This document shows, piece after piece, positions 8,973 through 17,006 of a stretch of DNA of 64,000 nucleotides (positions are counted from its first letter, which is position 1; each line of letters starts with the position of its first letter). The stretch comes from Falsirhodobacter flavus. GTDB taxonomy: Bacteria; Pseudomonadota; Alphaproteobacteria; Rhodobacterales; Rhodobacteraceae. Below the pieces are notes generated by a model that saw nothing but the letters and a program-made list of their open reading frames with translations, was not told the DNA's origin and did no database searches. The stretch lies in contig JARWBI010000004.1 of the NCBI GenBank assembly GCA_029846755.1, positions 1 to 64,000 on the forward strand, written 5' to 3'. The translations under genes and the position numbers were made by a program.

Positions 8973-10730
8973 ATGTGGTCCGATACCGAAAGCAGCATCG
9001 ATTATCTCAATTACTCGGAAGTCTCCGAGATGCTGGTCGACATTATTTCTGACGATGACATGCTTCCGACCTCGATCGGGGTTTACGGCAGCTGGGGGGT
9101 GGGAAAATCCAGCCTTCTCAGGCTGACCGGAATGGGCCTCCAAGACGAGAAGTATCTCGTCGTGGAATTTGATGCCTGGCTCTATCAGGATTTCGATGAA
9201 GCAAAATCGGCCCTGATGACGGTCATCGCGCAGCACCTTTACGATGCGACGCCCGAGGACAGAAAGGAGCAAGCTGCCAGCTTCTTCCGCCGCGTAAACA
9301 AGTTGAAGGCTATAGGCATTGCTCTGGATCTCGGAGCTCTCGCGATGGGGGTCCCGACCATGGGCGCGCTGACCAAAGGTGCCGGGGCCCTTCAAAACTT
9401 CTGGGCAGGGGACGGGGATGTGGAAGATTTCGCTGACGTCCGCAATGGAGCCGCAGAAGCTCAACAGCGGCTTGGCGGGCTGCTCTCCGAAAGGGAGCAG
9501 CGCAGTCCTCCGGCGGAAATCGCCGCGTTCAGAGAGGAATTCGCCGGACTGCTCAGAGCATTGGACCGCAGGCTCGTCGTGTTCGTCGACAATCTGGATC
9601 GGTGCCTGCCCGTGAACACCATCGCCACAATGGAGGCGATGCGCCTTTTCCTCTTCCTTCCGAAGACGGCGTTCGTTGTTGCGGCTGACGAGGACATGAT
9701 CCGCCACGCCGTGTCGAAGCATTTCGACGAGCCCGGCAGCCGGCACGTCACAGACTATTTGGACAAGCTCATCAACATCCCGGTTCGGGTGCCGAAACTC
9801 GGCTTGCAGGAGGTCCGCGCCTATCTGTTTATGTTGGCAGCCGTGAAAGCCAAAGCTGATGGCGACAAGGTGGAAGAGCTGCGACGCGCATTGATCGAGA
9901 AGCTTCGCAGGAGCTGGTCGAATGACGCGCCTGTCAAGGTGGAAGAAGTCAGTAAGATCTTGGGCATCCGTGTCGGCGATCCGCTGAGACGCACGCTAGA
10001 CACCATGGATACGATCGCGGGGCAACTCGCCTATGCCGAGCGCGTTCAGGGCAATCCCCGGATCGTAAAGCGGCTGCTGAATGTTATCCGGATGCGTTCG
10101 GCGGTCGCGACCCGTCGACGCATGCCTTTTGACGATGCTCTCATCGCGAAACTCGCGCTCTTCGAAAGATGCACAGACGGGGAGGCCATCAAAGCCTTTG
10201 GCCAGCTCGTCAATTCCTCCCAGAATGGGACCGTAACGAAGTTCGCGGAGCTGGAAGGCATTGCGGGAGAAGAAGATCTCGAGGCTCTGCTCCCGAAAGA
10301 ATGGGCGAAGCATAGGACATTCGTCGCCGACTGGCTGAAACTGAAACCCCCACTCACGGGAGTCGACCTGCGCGCCGCCGTCTATCTTTCCCGCGAGACT
10401 CTCCCCGTGAAGACCACAATGCGCGGTCTCAGTGCCGAAACTCTCGAGGCTATCGATGTCTTGCGAAAAACCGGATCCATGAAATCGCCCGCGTCGAAAG
10501 CTGCGCTGAAGAAGATCGATTTTCTGGATGCGGAGGACGCGATGGAAGAACTTTGCGCAGGCATGTCCAGGAACGCGGACTGGTCCAAGATCCGGCCGGA
10601 TTTCCGCGGCGCGGTCATGCTCGCAGGCGTATCGGGCGACGCTCACGCCAGGCTCGTCCGTTTTATTGAAAACCTACCGGATCGGCCGCCCTGGATGGCA
10701 GGTCTGATGAAGGGTCTTGAGGAGAACTAA
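8973..10730 (+). CDS. qatA: Qat anti-phage system KAP-family P-loop ATPase QatA
   Basis: A 585-residue KAP-family NTPase. Walker A is GVYGSWGVGKSS (near residues 37-48) and Walker B/arginine region is VVFVDNLDRC (around residue 204). Between them lies a hydrophobic stretch (about residues 112-142) like the membrane-associated insert of KAP ATPases. The start is taken at ATG 8973 (MWSDTESS), matching the N-terminus common in KAP proteins; a TTG six codons upstream is an alternative. It is the first gene of qatABCD, a described defence system in which all four genes were reported to matter. The biochemical role of QatA is not established. Confidence 0.93.
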   Translation: MWSDTESSIDYLNYSEVSEMLVDIISDDDMLPTSIGVYGSWGVGKSSLLRLTGMGLQDEKYLVVEFDAWLYQDFDEAKSALMTVIAQHLYDATPEDRKEQAASFFRRVNKLKAIGIALDLGALAMGVPTMGALTKGAGALQNFWAGDGDVEDFADVRNGAAEAQQRLGGLLSEREQRSPPAEIAAFREEFAGLLRALDRRLVVFVDNLDRCLPVNTIATMEAMRLFLFLPKTAFVVAADEDMIRHAVSKHFDEPGSRHVTDYLDKLINIPVRVPKLGLQEVRAYLFMLAAVKAKADGDKVEELRRALIEKLRRSWSNDAPVKVEEVSKILGIRVGDPLRRTLDTMDTIAGQLAYAERVQGNPRIVKRLLNVIRMRSAVATRRRMPFDDALIAKLALFERCTDGEAIKAFGQLVNSSQNGTVTKFAELEGIAGEEDLEALLPKEWAKHRTFVADWLKLKPPLTGVDLRAAVYLSRETLPVKTTMRGLSAETLEAIDVLRKTGSMKSPASKAALKKIDFLDAEDAMEELCAGMSRNADWSKIRPDFRGAVMLAGVSGDAHARLVRFIENLPDRPPWMAGLMKGLEEN

Positions 10731-10732
10731 GC

Positions 10733-11488
10733 TTGGGAACCTCCGCATCTTCCAAAGGCTCCGGTCCCGACCAGTCGCTCGTGCCGCCATGGGCAGACGA
10801 TAGTTCTGGCGAACCCCTTCCGGAACTGGAGCCGAAGAGATTCAGGGCCTTCAGACGATCCTTTGGCGTTTATCTCAAGTCCGGAAAGAAAGCCGATCTG
10901 GACAAGGCTCTCGGACATTATGCGCGTAGCGCGACGGGCGGGCGGGGAGTCGGGCCTCGCAGGTTCGGTGCCGTCTACACATCGGGCAGCGATCTCTACT
11001 CGGTGCTGTCCTCGCTCGGAGGAGATGGGGAGCTCGCCGAGGCGCGTGGCATCGAGAGGGATCAGCTTGCAGGCCAGGCCATTGATGTCGTGTGCCAGCG
11101 CCTGGCAGATGCCCTGGCGCCGCAGAATGGCGATGCCGACAAGATCAGGGAGGCGATGAACGAGGCGATGATCGAGGTTCTGGGGACGGCTGACTTCGAT
11201 CCCCATCGGCTTGATGAGGAGGCAGTCCAAAGGATCTTGGGGGAGTATCTCAGCCAAGCGGTCTTCCAGGAAATCGTGGAAGAGGTCGGCGGAACTTGGT
11301 CGCAGGCGGCAGCAAATGCCACCCCCGAGGCCGAAAGCCGCCTTCTCGAAACGATCCGCGCCGTCATCGAGGTAACTCTCGGTCCGCAACTCGACGGCCG
11401 GGCGAACGTTCCCCGCGCGGAGATACACCGGTTCATGCGAAAAACGCTCGACGATGTCTGGGCCATCTGGGAGGCTCATGGTGAGTAG
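10733..11488 (+). CDS. qatB: Qat anti-phage system protein QatB
   Basis: A 251-residue protein of unknown function in the QatB position. It begins at a TTG (10733) two bases after the qatA stop, preceded by AGGAG, and opens with MGTSASSKGSG...VPPWADD, a low-complexity Gly/Ser start and a VPPW element that fit QatB as I remember it. The remainder is soluble and mostly helical and acidic, with no catalytic motif that I can see. The coding end overlaps the qatC start. Assignment relies strongly on the operon: KAP ATPase before it, QueC-like and TatD-like genes after it. Confidence 0.9.
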   Translation: MGTSASSKGSGPDQSLVPPWADDSSGEPLPELEPKRFRAFRRSFGVYLKSGKKADLDKALGHYARSATGGRGVGPRRFGAVYTSGSDLYSVLSSLGGDGELAEARGIERDQLAGQAIDVVCQRLADALAPQNGDADKIREAMNEAMIEVLGTADFDPHRLDEEAVQRILGEYLSQAVFQEIVEEVGGTWSQAAANATPEAESRLLETIRAVIEVTLGPQLDGRANVPRAEIHRFMRKTLDDVWAIWEAHGE

Positions 11489-12797
11489 GCTCGTATTCCA
11501 TGTCGATGACACGACCTTGCCTCAAGCCCGGCAGGACGGTCGTCTGGATATCGTCCTCTACGGCCCGAAACCTGGCCGTCCTCTGACGGGCTCCGTGGGT
11601 AACCGTCTTCCCGCCGCGGTCTCGGCGCTCGGGATTCTTGTCGATGTCAAGGCGTTCGACTTCCTGACGATTGCCCTCGCGGTCATTGCGGCAGACACAT
11701 TCGTCGACCGACGTTCGAAATGGGCGAGCAGCGGCTGGACGCGCGAGTTCCATCTCGACATTCCTTTGGCCCAGCCCAGGAACTGGGAGCCGGTGGTCGG
11801 AAAGCTGGAACGCGCCCTGGGCTTCCTGAGCGGGGACCGGTGGACACTTTCACTTCGACCGGATGGTGTCGCCCCGCCGACGAGGGCCGCGATCGCCCGG
11901 CGGCGAACCCATATAAACATCGGCGCCGCCGATTGCGTTTCACTCTTCTCCGGCGGCCTCGACAGTTTCATTGGCGTAGGAAAGCTCGTCGCTCAGGGCC
12001 GAACGCCGCTCTTGGTGAGCCACGCCTATCGGGGAGACAAGAAATACCAGGAGCTTTCCGTGCCCCACTTGGGAAAGATACTGCCACGGTTCGCGGCCAA
12101 CGCCCACCCTGCGAAGACCGACGGCACACCGAACGACACGACGATGCGGACAAGGAGCTTCGGATTCCTGGCGTATGCCGCCGTGGCGGCGTCTGCCCTG
12201 CATGCGAAAGGCGGCGGGCATGGAAAAGTGCAAACATTCGTTCCCGAAAACGGGTTTATCGCGCTGAATGCGCCCCTGACGCGCAGGAGGATCGGTTCTC
12301 ACAGCACGCGCACGACGCACCCGCACTTCCTGACACTCATCCAGGAAATATTCGATCAGGTCGACATTCGCGTGTCGATCATCAACGAATTCCGCCACCA
12401 GACCAAAGGCGAGATGGTGGCGAAGGCTGTCGCGGCCGGTCGTGTCGACGGACTTACCGGAACGATGTCGTGCGGAAAGTGGAAACGGAAGAACATGCAC
12501 TGCGGGTATTGCGTGCCATGCCTGATCCGTCGTGCCTCCTTCTCGAAAGCGGGCGTAGTTGATGACACGCCCTACCGTTACGATCTGCAAAAGGCGTGGA
12601 GCGACGTCGACCTCCGGGACGATCTCCTTGCGATGGTGCTCGCCTCGACCGATAATGTGCGGGACGCTAGAATGCGTGCCGCCGCGAGCGGCCCGTTGCC
12701 TCTGGATCGCGGAGAGCGGGACGGATGGTTCGGTGTGCACGACCGCGGGCTGCGTGAGGTGGCAGACTATCTTCGCCGGGAAGGGATAAGAGCTTGA
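11478..12797 (+). CDS. qatC: Qat anti-phage system QueC-like protein QatC
   Basis: A 439-residue protein whose second half resembles QueC, the 7-cyano-7-deazaguanine synthase. The PP-loop ATP-pyrophosphatase motif SLFSGGLDSF lies near residues 156-165, and a four-cysteine zinc site (MSCGK...HCGYCVPC) at about residues 333-350. The N-terminal 150 residues are an extension absent from QueC. The start is ATG 11478 inside the end of qatB, with GGGAGG just upstream; the next codon, GTG, is an alternative. QatC suggests deazaguanine-type base or protein modification in defence, but the product of the Qat pathway is unknown. Its stop overlaps the qatD start (TTGA). Confidence 0.94.
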   Translation: MVSRLVFHVDDTTLPQARQDGRLDIVLYGPKPGRPLTGSVGNRLPAAVSALGILVDVKAFDFLTIALAVIAADTFVDRRSKWASSGWTREFHLDIPLAQPRNWEPVVGKLERALGFLSGDRWTLSLRPDGVAPPTRAAIARRRTHINIGAADCVSLFSGGLDSFIGVGKLVAQGRTPLLVSHAYRGDKKYQELSVPHLGKILPRFAANAHPAKTDGTPNDTTMRTRSFGFLAYAAVAASALHAKGGGHGKVQTFVPENGFIALNAPLTRRRIGSHSTRTTHPHFLTLIQEIFDQVDIRVSIINEFRHQTKGEMVAKAVAAGRVDGLTGTMSCGKWKRKNMHCGYCVPCLIRRASFSKAGVVDDTPYRYDLQKAWSDVDLRDDLLAMVLASTDNVRDARMRAAASGPLPLDRGERDGWFGVHDRGLREVADYLRREGIRA

Positions 12798-13585
12798 TCG
12801 ACTTCCACTGCCATCTCGATCTCTTCGCGAATCCGCAGGCGGCGGTCAGCGAGGTCGAGGCGGCGGGGATCTATCTTCTCTCGGTCACCACGACGCCGAA
12901 AGCGTATGCCGGAACGAAAGCCCTTTCCGCATCCTCGAAGCGGATCCGAACAGCATTGGGTTTGCACCCGCAGCTGGTCCGTGACCGTCATGGAGAGGTC
13001 GATCTCTTCTGCGAGCTGGTTGGCGGCACCTCCTATGTCGGCGAGGTGGGTCTGGATGGCAGCTCGGACCATGCCGGAAGTCTTCCGCTCCAGCGCGAAG
13101 TCCTGTCTCGTATATTGCGATCGTGCGCCGCGTCCGGCGGAAAGATCATGTCGCTTCACAGTCGACACGCCAGCGGCGAGTTGCTCGAACTCCTCCAGCG
13201 GCACCCCGGCTCTGGGATTCCCGTCTTCCACTGGTTCAGCGGACCCCTTGGGGATCTCGGCCGCGCCGTCGAGATGGGGGCCTGGTTCTCCGTGGGATTG
13301 CCGATGCTCCAAAGCGAGCGGGCAGGTGCACTCATCGCGCGGATCCCGCGGGATCGCCTCCTCACTGAAACGGATGCCCCCTTTGCGTCGACGAGGGATG
13401 GGCTGTATCCGACATCTGCGCTGCGAACCACAATGGCGGAGATCGCGAGACATTGGAAGTGCGATGCGGATGAAGTGCGCCGTGGGCTTCTGCGTAACCT
13501 AACGCGTCTCGCAGAAGAAAAGCGAAAGGGGGCTATAATCAAACGAACAATTGCCTCGCGCCGTGAGGCGACTTCCCTGTCTTGA
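12794..13585 (+). CDS. qatD: Qat anti-phage system TatD-family hydrolase QatD
   Basis: A 263-residue metal-dependent hydrolase of the TatD amidohydrolase superfamily. Metal-ligand motifs are all present: DFHCHLD at the N-terminus, GEVGLD near residue 80, LHSRH near 120, FHWFSG near 145 and ETDAP near 192. TatD proteins are metal-dependent DNases. The start is TTG 12794, overlapping the qatC stop, making this the second TTG start in the operon. The basic C-terminal tail (EEKRKGAIIKR) extends beyond the catalytic barrel. It closes the operon, and about 280 bp without a recognised gene follow. Confidence 0.94.
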   Translation: MIDFHCHLDLFANPQAAVSEVEAAGIYLLSVTTTPKAYAGTKALSASSKRIRTALGLHPQLVRDRHGEVDLFCELVGGTSYVGEVGLDGSSDHAGSLPLQREVLSRILRSCAASGGKIMSLHSRHASGELLELLQRHPGSGIPVFHWFSGPLGDLGRAVEMGAWFSVGLPMLQSERAGALIARIPRDRLLTETDAPFASTRDGLYPTSALRTTMAEIARHWKCDADEVRRGLLRNLTRLAEEKRKGAIIKRTIASRREATSLS

Positions 13586-13868
13586 GGAAGAACCGGGAAT
13601 TAAAATCGGCTCGGTATGACTTCGGTCCAAGGGTATTTGGCCCGTGCCCTTCGCGCATATCTCTGGATCACTATGCGCTGGAGGCAGTATAGAGAAATGA
13701 ATAAAGGGTTCGCCTAAACTCGGGCAGGCGGTGGCAACCGGGTGATTACAATCGACCTTTGGACTATCCTCGGCGCGAGTGCGCTGAGATACTTGTCATG
13801 GCCGCCGGCGTGTGCCGAAGACTGCGGAAAGAGAATTCACCATTTCCGCGTCCTCGTGCGCTTGAAAA

Positions 13869-14213
13869 TCAGGAAATGAGGAGCTCTTCGAGCGATTTAC
13901 CTTCCGCGAGATAAGATTTCACCCAGTCAGGCTGGCGCCCTCGTCCAGTCCAAGTTTTATTCATGTTTTCTGGATGCGCATATTTCGGCTCAGAAGTCTT
14001 CTTGACATCTTTCTGCTTTGATCCTGTTCCGATTCCGAAAAGATCGGCCGCGGAGAAGCCCAGTTCAGTGGCGCGAGCTTCGAGTTCTTCCTTCGCAGCT
14101 TTCCGAGCAACTGCCAAGGAATCTTTCAAGGCGCGGTCAAGGTCTCCTTGAAGCTGTATGAGCGTCGAGCGCTCGGCTTTAAGAAGTTCTTCATATGTCG
14201 GCATCTTGGCCAT
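13869..14213 (-). CDS. H-NS family nucleoid-associated protein
   Basis: A 114-residue protein with the H-NS family layout: an N-terminal helical oligomerisation region (residues 1-50, rich in Glu/Lys/Leu), a linker, and a C-terminal DNA-binding core TWTGRGRQPDWV followed by a short helix. The core motif is the AT-hook-like element of H-NS/HvrA proteins. The start is ATG 14213 with GGAGA upstream; an ATG three codons later is possible. It lies between the Qat operon and the tRNA-Gly insertion site and points leftward. H-NS proteins silence AT-rich acquired DNA, so it may be island-encoded or a resident regulator. Confidence 0.88.
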   Translation of the reverse strand: MAKMPTYEELLKAERSTLIQLQGDLDRALKDSLAVARKAAKEELEARATELGFSAADLFGIGTGSKQKDVKKTSEPKYAHPENMNKTWTGRGRQPDWVKSYLAEGKSLEELLIS

Positions 14214-14593
14214 GACGAGTCTCCATTGGTCCTAGGCAATCAATACGGCATAAGTATCAACATGTGAACACTGGCGCTTGCGGTCCATACACACATCAGA
14301 AAGCAATTGTGAATGAATCCCGGCAACCGAAAGTCAATGACAGCTGTAAGGAAAACCACAGCGAGCTTCGATCCGCTTCACAGACGTGGGGCCAACAAAC
14401 TGACATTCGCGAGATAGTTTGAGCGACCTAGCCGGCATGGGACGCTCAAGCTGCCCGATGCCCTTGATCTACCTCACACAAGCCTCGCGAGGCAGAAGGT
14501 GTGCTGCTGCTCCGACCTTCCGCGGACCAGCAGCGCATCGACGTTTGTGGGGTCTTGCAACGACGGTCGCAAACGGATAGACGTCACGGCAGC
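14214..14593. other. Intergenic stretch between the H-NS-like gene and tRNA-Gly
   Basis: About 380 bp with no convincing coding frame. It holds the presumed promoter of the H-NS-like gene at its left end and that of tRNA-Gly at its right end. I see no repeat, terminator hairpin or recognisable gene fragment here, though a heavily decayed remnant cannot be excluded. Confidence 0.5.
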
Positions 14594-14667
14594 GCGGGTG
14601 TAGCTCAATGGTAGAGCAGAAGCCTTCCAAGCTTATGACGAGGGTTCGATTCCCTTCACCCGCTCCA
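14594..14667 (+). tRNA. tRNA-Gly (anticodon UCC)
   Basis: A complete 74-nt tRNA with encoded CCA. The acceptor arms GCGGGTG and CACCCGC pair fully. The D arm is TAGCTCAATGGTAGAGC, the anticodon loop CTTCCAA gives anticodon TCC, and the T loop is TTCGATT. It decodes GGA and, by wobble, GGG. The gene is the apparent insertion site of the recombinase element to its right: a second tRNA-Gly 3' end occurs at 20783-20823. The 3' half overlaps, antisense, the end of the small coiled-coil gene. Confidence 0.96.
14625..14667 (+). repeat. Left attachment-like repeat (tRNA-Gly 3' half)
   Basis: The 3' half of the tRNA-Gly gene, starting TTCCAAGCT and ending CCCGCTCCA, is repeated imperfectly at 20783-20823. 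Shared blocks are TTCCAAGC, GGGTTCGATTCCC and CCCGCTCCA. It is interpreted as the tRNA-side junction of the integrated element. Confidence 0.6.
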
Positions 14668-15124
14668 ATGACGCCTCGTAGATGTGACTTACATTTTTTG
14701 CAGCACTCAGTTGTTGTTTTAAATTTTTAATTTCAAAATCTTGCGCAGCGATTATCTGCTCCAAAACGTATTTACGTCTATCGGTTTCACTCGCCGAAGT
14801 AGCAGCATCATCAAAGGTGGCAGGAGGAGGCTTCCGCTTGCCACACATGACTTTGAGTGCCTCAATTTCCGTGTCCAGTCGGTTCTTTACGTCTTTATAG
14901 TGCGCACTGGCCAGTGTGCTCCTAGACGCGATCCCGGCTCGCAATCTCACTTCCGCGACGGATATTCGATGCTTATACTGATTAATGCCGTCTTTTATTA
15001 TCCAGTTTTTTTGATCAAGAATTTCTTCTCGGTAACACTTTAACTCCGCTTCGATTCGCGAAATAGTTTGAGAAATTTTATCTCGCTTGACTTTATCGGT
15101 ATTTTGCAATGCGACACGCTCCAT
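14633..15124 (-). CDS. Small coiled-coil protein of the recombinase operon (TnpC-like position)
   Basis: A 163-residue charged protein predicted to be largely coiled coil, with heptad-like runs at residues 10-40 and near the C-terminus (IIAAQDFEIKNLKQQL). It starts at ATG 15124, one base after the stop of the 626-residue recombinase (TGATATG). In Tn554-like systems a small coiled-coil TnpC follows the recombinases and affects orientation of insertion; similarity here is by position and architecture only. The last codons, encoding VKGIEPSS, lie inside the tRNA-Gly gene on the opposite strand, so the C-terminus depends on the integration target. Confidence 0.65.
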   Translation of the reverse strand: MERVALQNTDKVKRDKISQTISRIEAELKCYREEILDQKNWIIKDGINQYKHRISVAEVRLRAGIASRSTLASAHYKDVKNRLDTEIEALKVMCGKRKPPPATFDDAATSASETDRRKYVLEQIIAAQDFEIKNLKQQLSAAKNVSHIYEASLERVKGIEPSS

Positions 15125-15125
15125 A

Positions 15126-17006
15126 TCAGCCTTCAAATCCAAGATCGGCGATCACGTCCGGATACCTCTTTCTATAACTTTCAATTTTGGTCTTGTAATA
15201 ATTATGCTGCAGGGATCCAGTGTCGACTGATTCCAACGCTTGCACAGCTTCTGCGACGTCCTTTCGAACAAAGTCGCGGAATTCTTCTGTTTGGATGTGC
15301 CAAGAACACAGCGCATCACACTTCGAGATGTCCTGCGGTTCACTTGCTTTGCAGCATACTCCTGATTTACCAAGGGGGCGGCAACATCTCACTAAGCCCG
15401 GCAGAATGTGTGCGATTTGAAACTCTTCGGCCGGCAAGGAGCTCATTACTGCCACCATGTCTTCGACGCTCGTGTTCGCTTGGCCCCTTTTGCCCGTCGC
15501 AGTCAAAACTGTCATATTTTGGATCCTCGCGGAAAAATCACGAAAAGAAGATGCACCAGCACCAGTGAGGCCTTCCCTGTTCTCCAAGGATTGTTGCAAA
15601 AGATATTCATTCTCTATCCGAGCAGCTTCCTCGAGTTCTGCTGCAAAGTTCGAGTCTGAACGAAAATATCCCAAAGTAACTTCTACATCTACATGTCCCA
15701 AGAGGCGTCGAAGGATCATAATTCCTCCCCGAAGTGCCAAAATAACTAAGCGAGCGAGAGTGGAGCGAAAGCGGTGATGCGAGAACTTCGATCCATCTTC
15801 CAACTGGATATTTCCCGCCCTCATAAACGCGTGAAGGTTCTTGTGGATCTGACGCATCGGTTTCGAAGAGTTTATTATTGACTCGTTCGACCTCCACAGG
15901 TGGGGGAAATCTTCCTTCTCGATCATTTCAATAAGGGCGACGTGTCTACTTAAGATGGAAGCAATGCCGTCGTTAAGTGGAACCTGCCGCAGCTGACCAG
16001 AAAAGCTCGGAGATCCCTTGAATATACGCATCTGCAACATTTTCGAGGCATCGTTCTGGTTTACGAGGCTTTTCTTCGACAGGGAACCGATCTCTGACCA
16101 CCGCGATCCTAACATTAGAGAAACGAGCGAAATGACAGATATCTGATAAATGTTTAGAAGGTGTTTTAGTTGACGAGCATTTCGGATCGAGTATTTTTGC
16201 GGCCAGTTTACTCTTTCGGCTATTGCTTGGATCTCAAGTCGCGAAAGTCTGGGGAAGGTCGGTGATAGGCGCGCTTCCGAGTAAAACGCCATGAGTGCAG
16301 GTTGCATATTGTCGATAATGTCGAAAGCAAAAGAAAAATAGGAATTCAGGAAGTTATCCGGGAGAGGTAGTGTCGGGTGAGTTTCCTTATCAATATCGGT
16401 ATTGATGACGGGAGGTGTGGAATGATCGTTGACCCGAAATAATCTGGTTCTGGGGGGTGGGGGGTAGCCGCGAAAATGCGCCGGACTGGCGGAATGCCAA
16501 GTGCGCATCAATCCATTGCACGTAGATATGGCGGCTTTTTGATTATCGCTGAGCGAAGATATTACCTCCTCCAGGTTGTCTAGGCTGAGTTCATGTATTG
16601 GTATGCCTTCTGCAATAGCATATTTTGAGAACGCACAATATATCGTATGATGGTTGCGTATCGTCGATAAAGCGAACGGTTCTTTGCTCCAGAACAATGT
16701 AAGGAACATCGCTTTGCGCGGAAATGTAAAAGAAGATTTGAATGTTGTGACGTATGAATGATGTAAGGTCGGAGGAGACATTTCAGGAAATTTAAGATTC
16801 AGTTTTCCCAGAGGAGTGGTGGTGTTCACTCCTACCCACCATGGAGGTAAGGTCCAAACCGGTGAGCCGGCCACCTGTTTCACGCCGTCCGTCGCGAATA
16901 GAGGTATCTTGAGAAATTGGTCGTCGCTATCAAATGCGGGAAAGCCAGGAACAGGTAGACCTAGCTTTGCTAAGTTAATTTTGCACTGTTCCTTCGCCGC
17001 TTTCAT
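15126..17006 (-). CDS. Tyrosine recombinase, third of trio (626 residues)
   Basis: A large tyrosine-recombinase-like protein. The C-terminal catalytic domain shows box I LGSRWSEI (Arg), box II HHRFRSTLARL (HxxR) and the final LLGHVDVEVTLGYF with His and nucleophilic Tyr, so all key residues appear present. After the catalytic domain is a cysteine-rich segment (VRCCRP, GVCCKA, CDALC) that may bind zinc. The first 350 residues have no motif I recognise and may contain DNA-binding helices. Its ATG overlaps the stop of the preceding recombinase gene (ATGA). It is expected to act with the other two recombinases in integration and excision. Confidence 0.85.
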   Translation of the reverse strand: MKAAKEQCKINLAKLGLPVPGFPAFDSDDQFLKIPLFATDGVKQVAGSPVWTLPPWWVGVNTTTPLGKLNLKFPEMSPPTLHHSYVTTFKSSFTFPRKAMFLTLFWSKEPFALSTIRNHHTIYCAFSKYAIAEGIPIHELSLDNLEEVISSLSDNQKAAISTCNGLMRTWHSASPAHFRGYPPPPRTRLFRVNDHSTPPVINTDIDKETHPTLPLPDNFLNSYFSFAFDIIDNMQPALMAFYSEARLSPTFPRLSRLEIQAIAERVNWPQKYSIRNARQLKHLLNIYQISVISLVSLMLGSRWSEIGSLSKKSLVNQNDASKMLQMRIFKGSPSFSGQLRQVPLNDGIASILSRHVALIEMIEKEDFPHLWRSNESIINSSKPMRQIHKNLHAFMRAGNIQLEDGSKFSHHRFRSTLARLVILALRGGIMILRRLLGHVDVEVTLGYFRSDSNFAAELEEAARIENEYLLQQSLENREGLTGAGASSFRDFSARIQNMTVLTATGKRGQANTSVEDMVAVMSSLPAEEFQIAHILPGLVRCCRPLGKSGVCCKASEPQDISKCDALCSWHIQTEEFRDFVRKDVAEAVQALESVDTGSLQHNYYKTKIESYRKRYPDVIADLGFEG

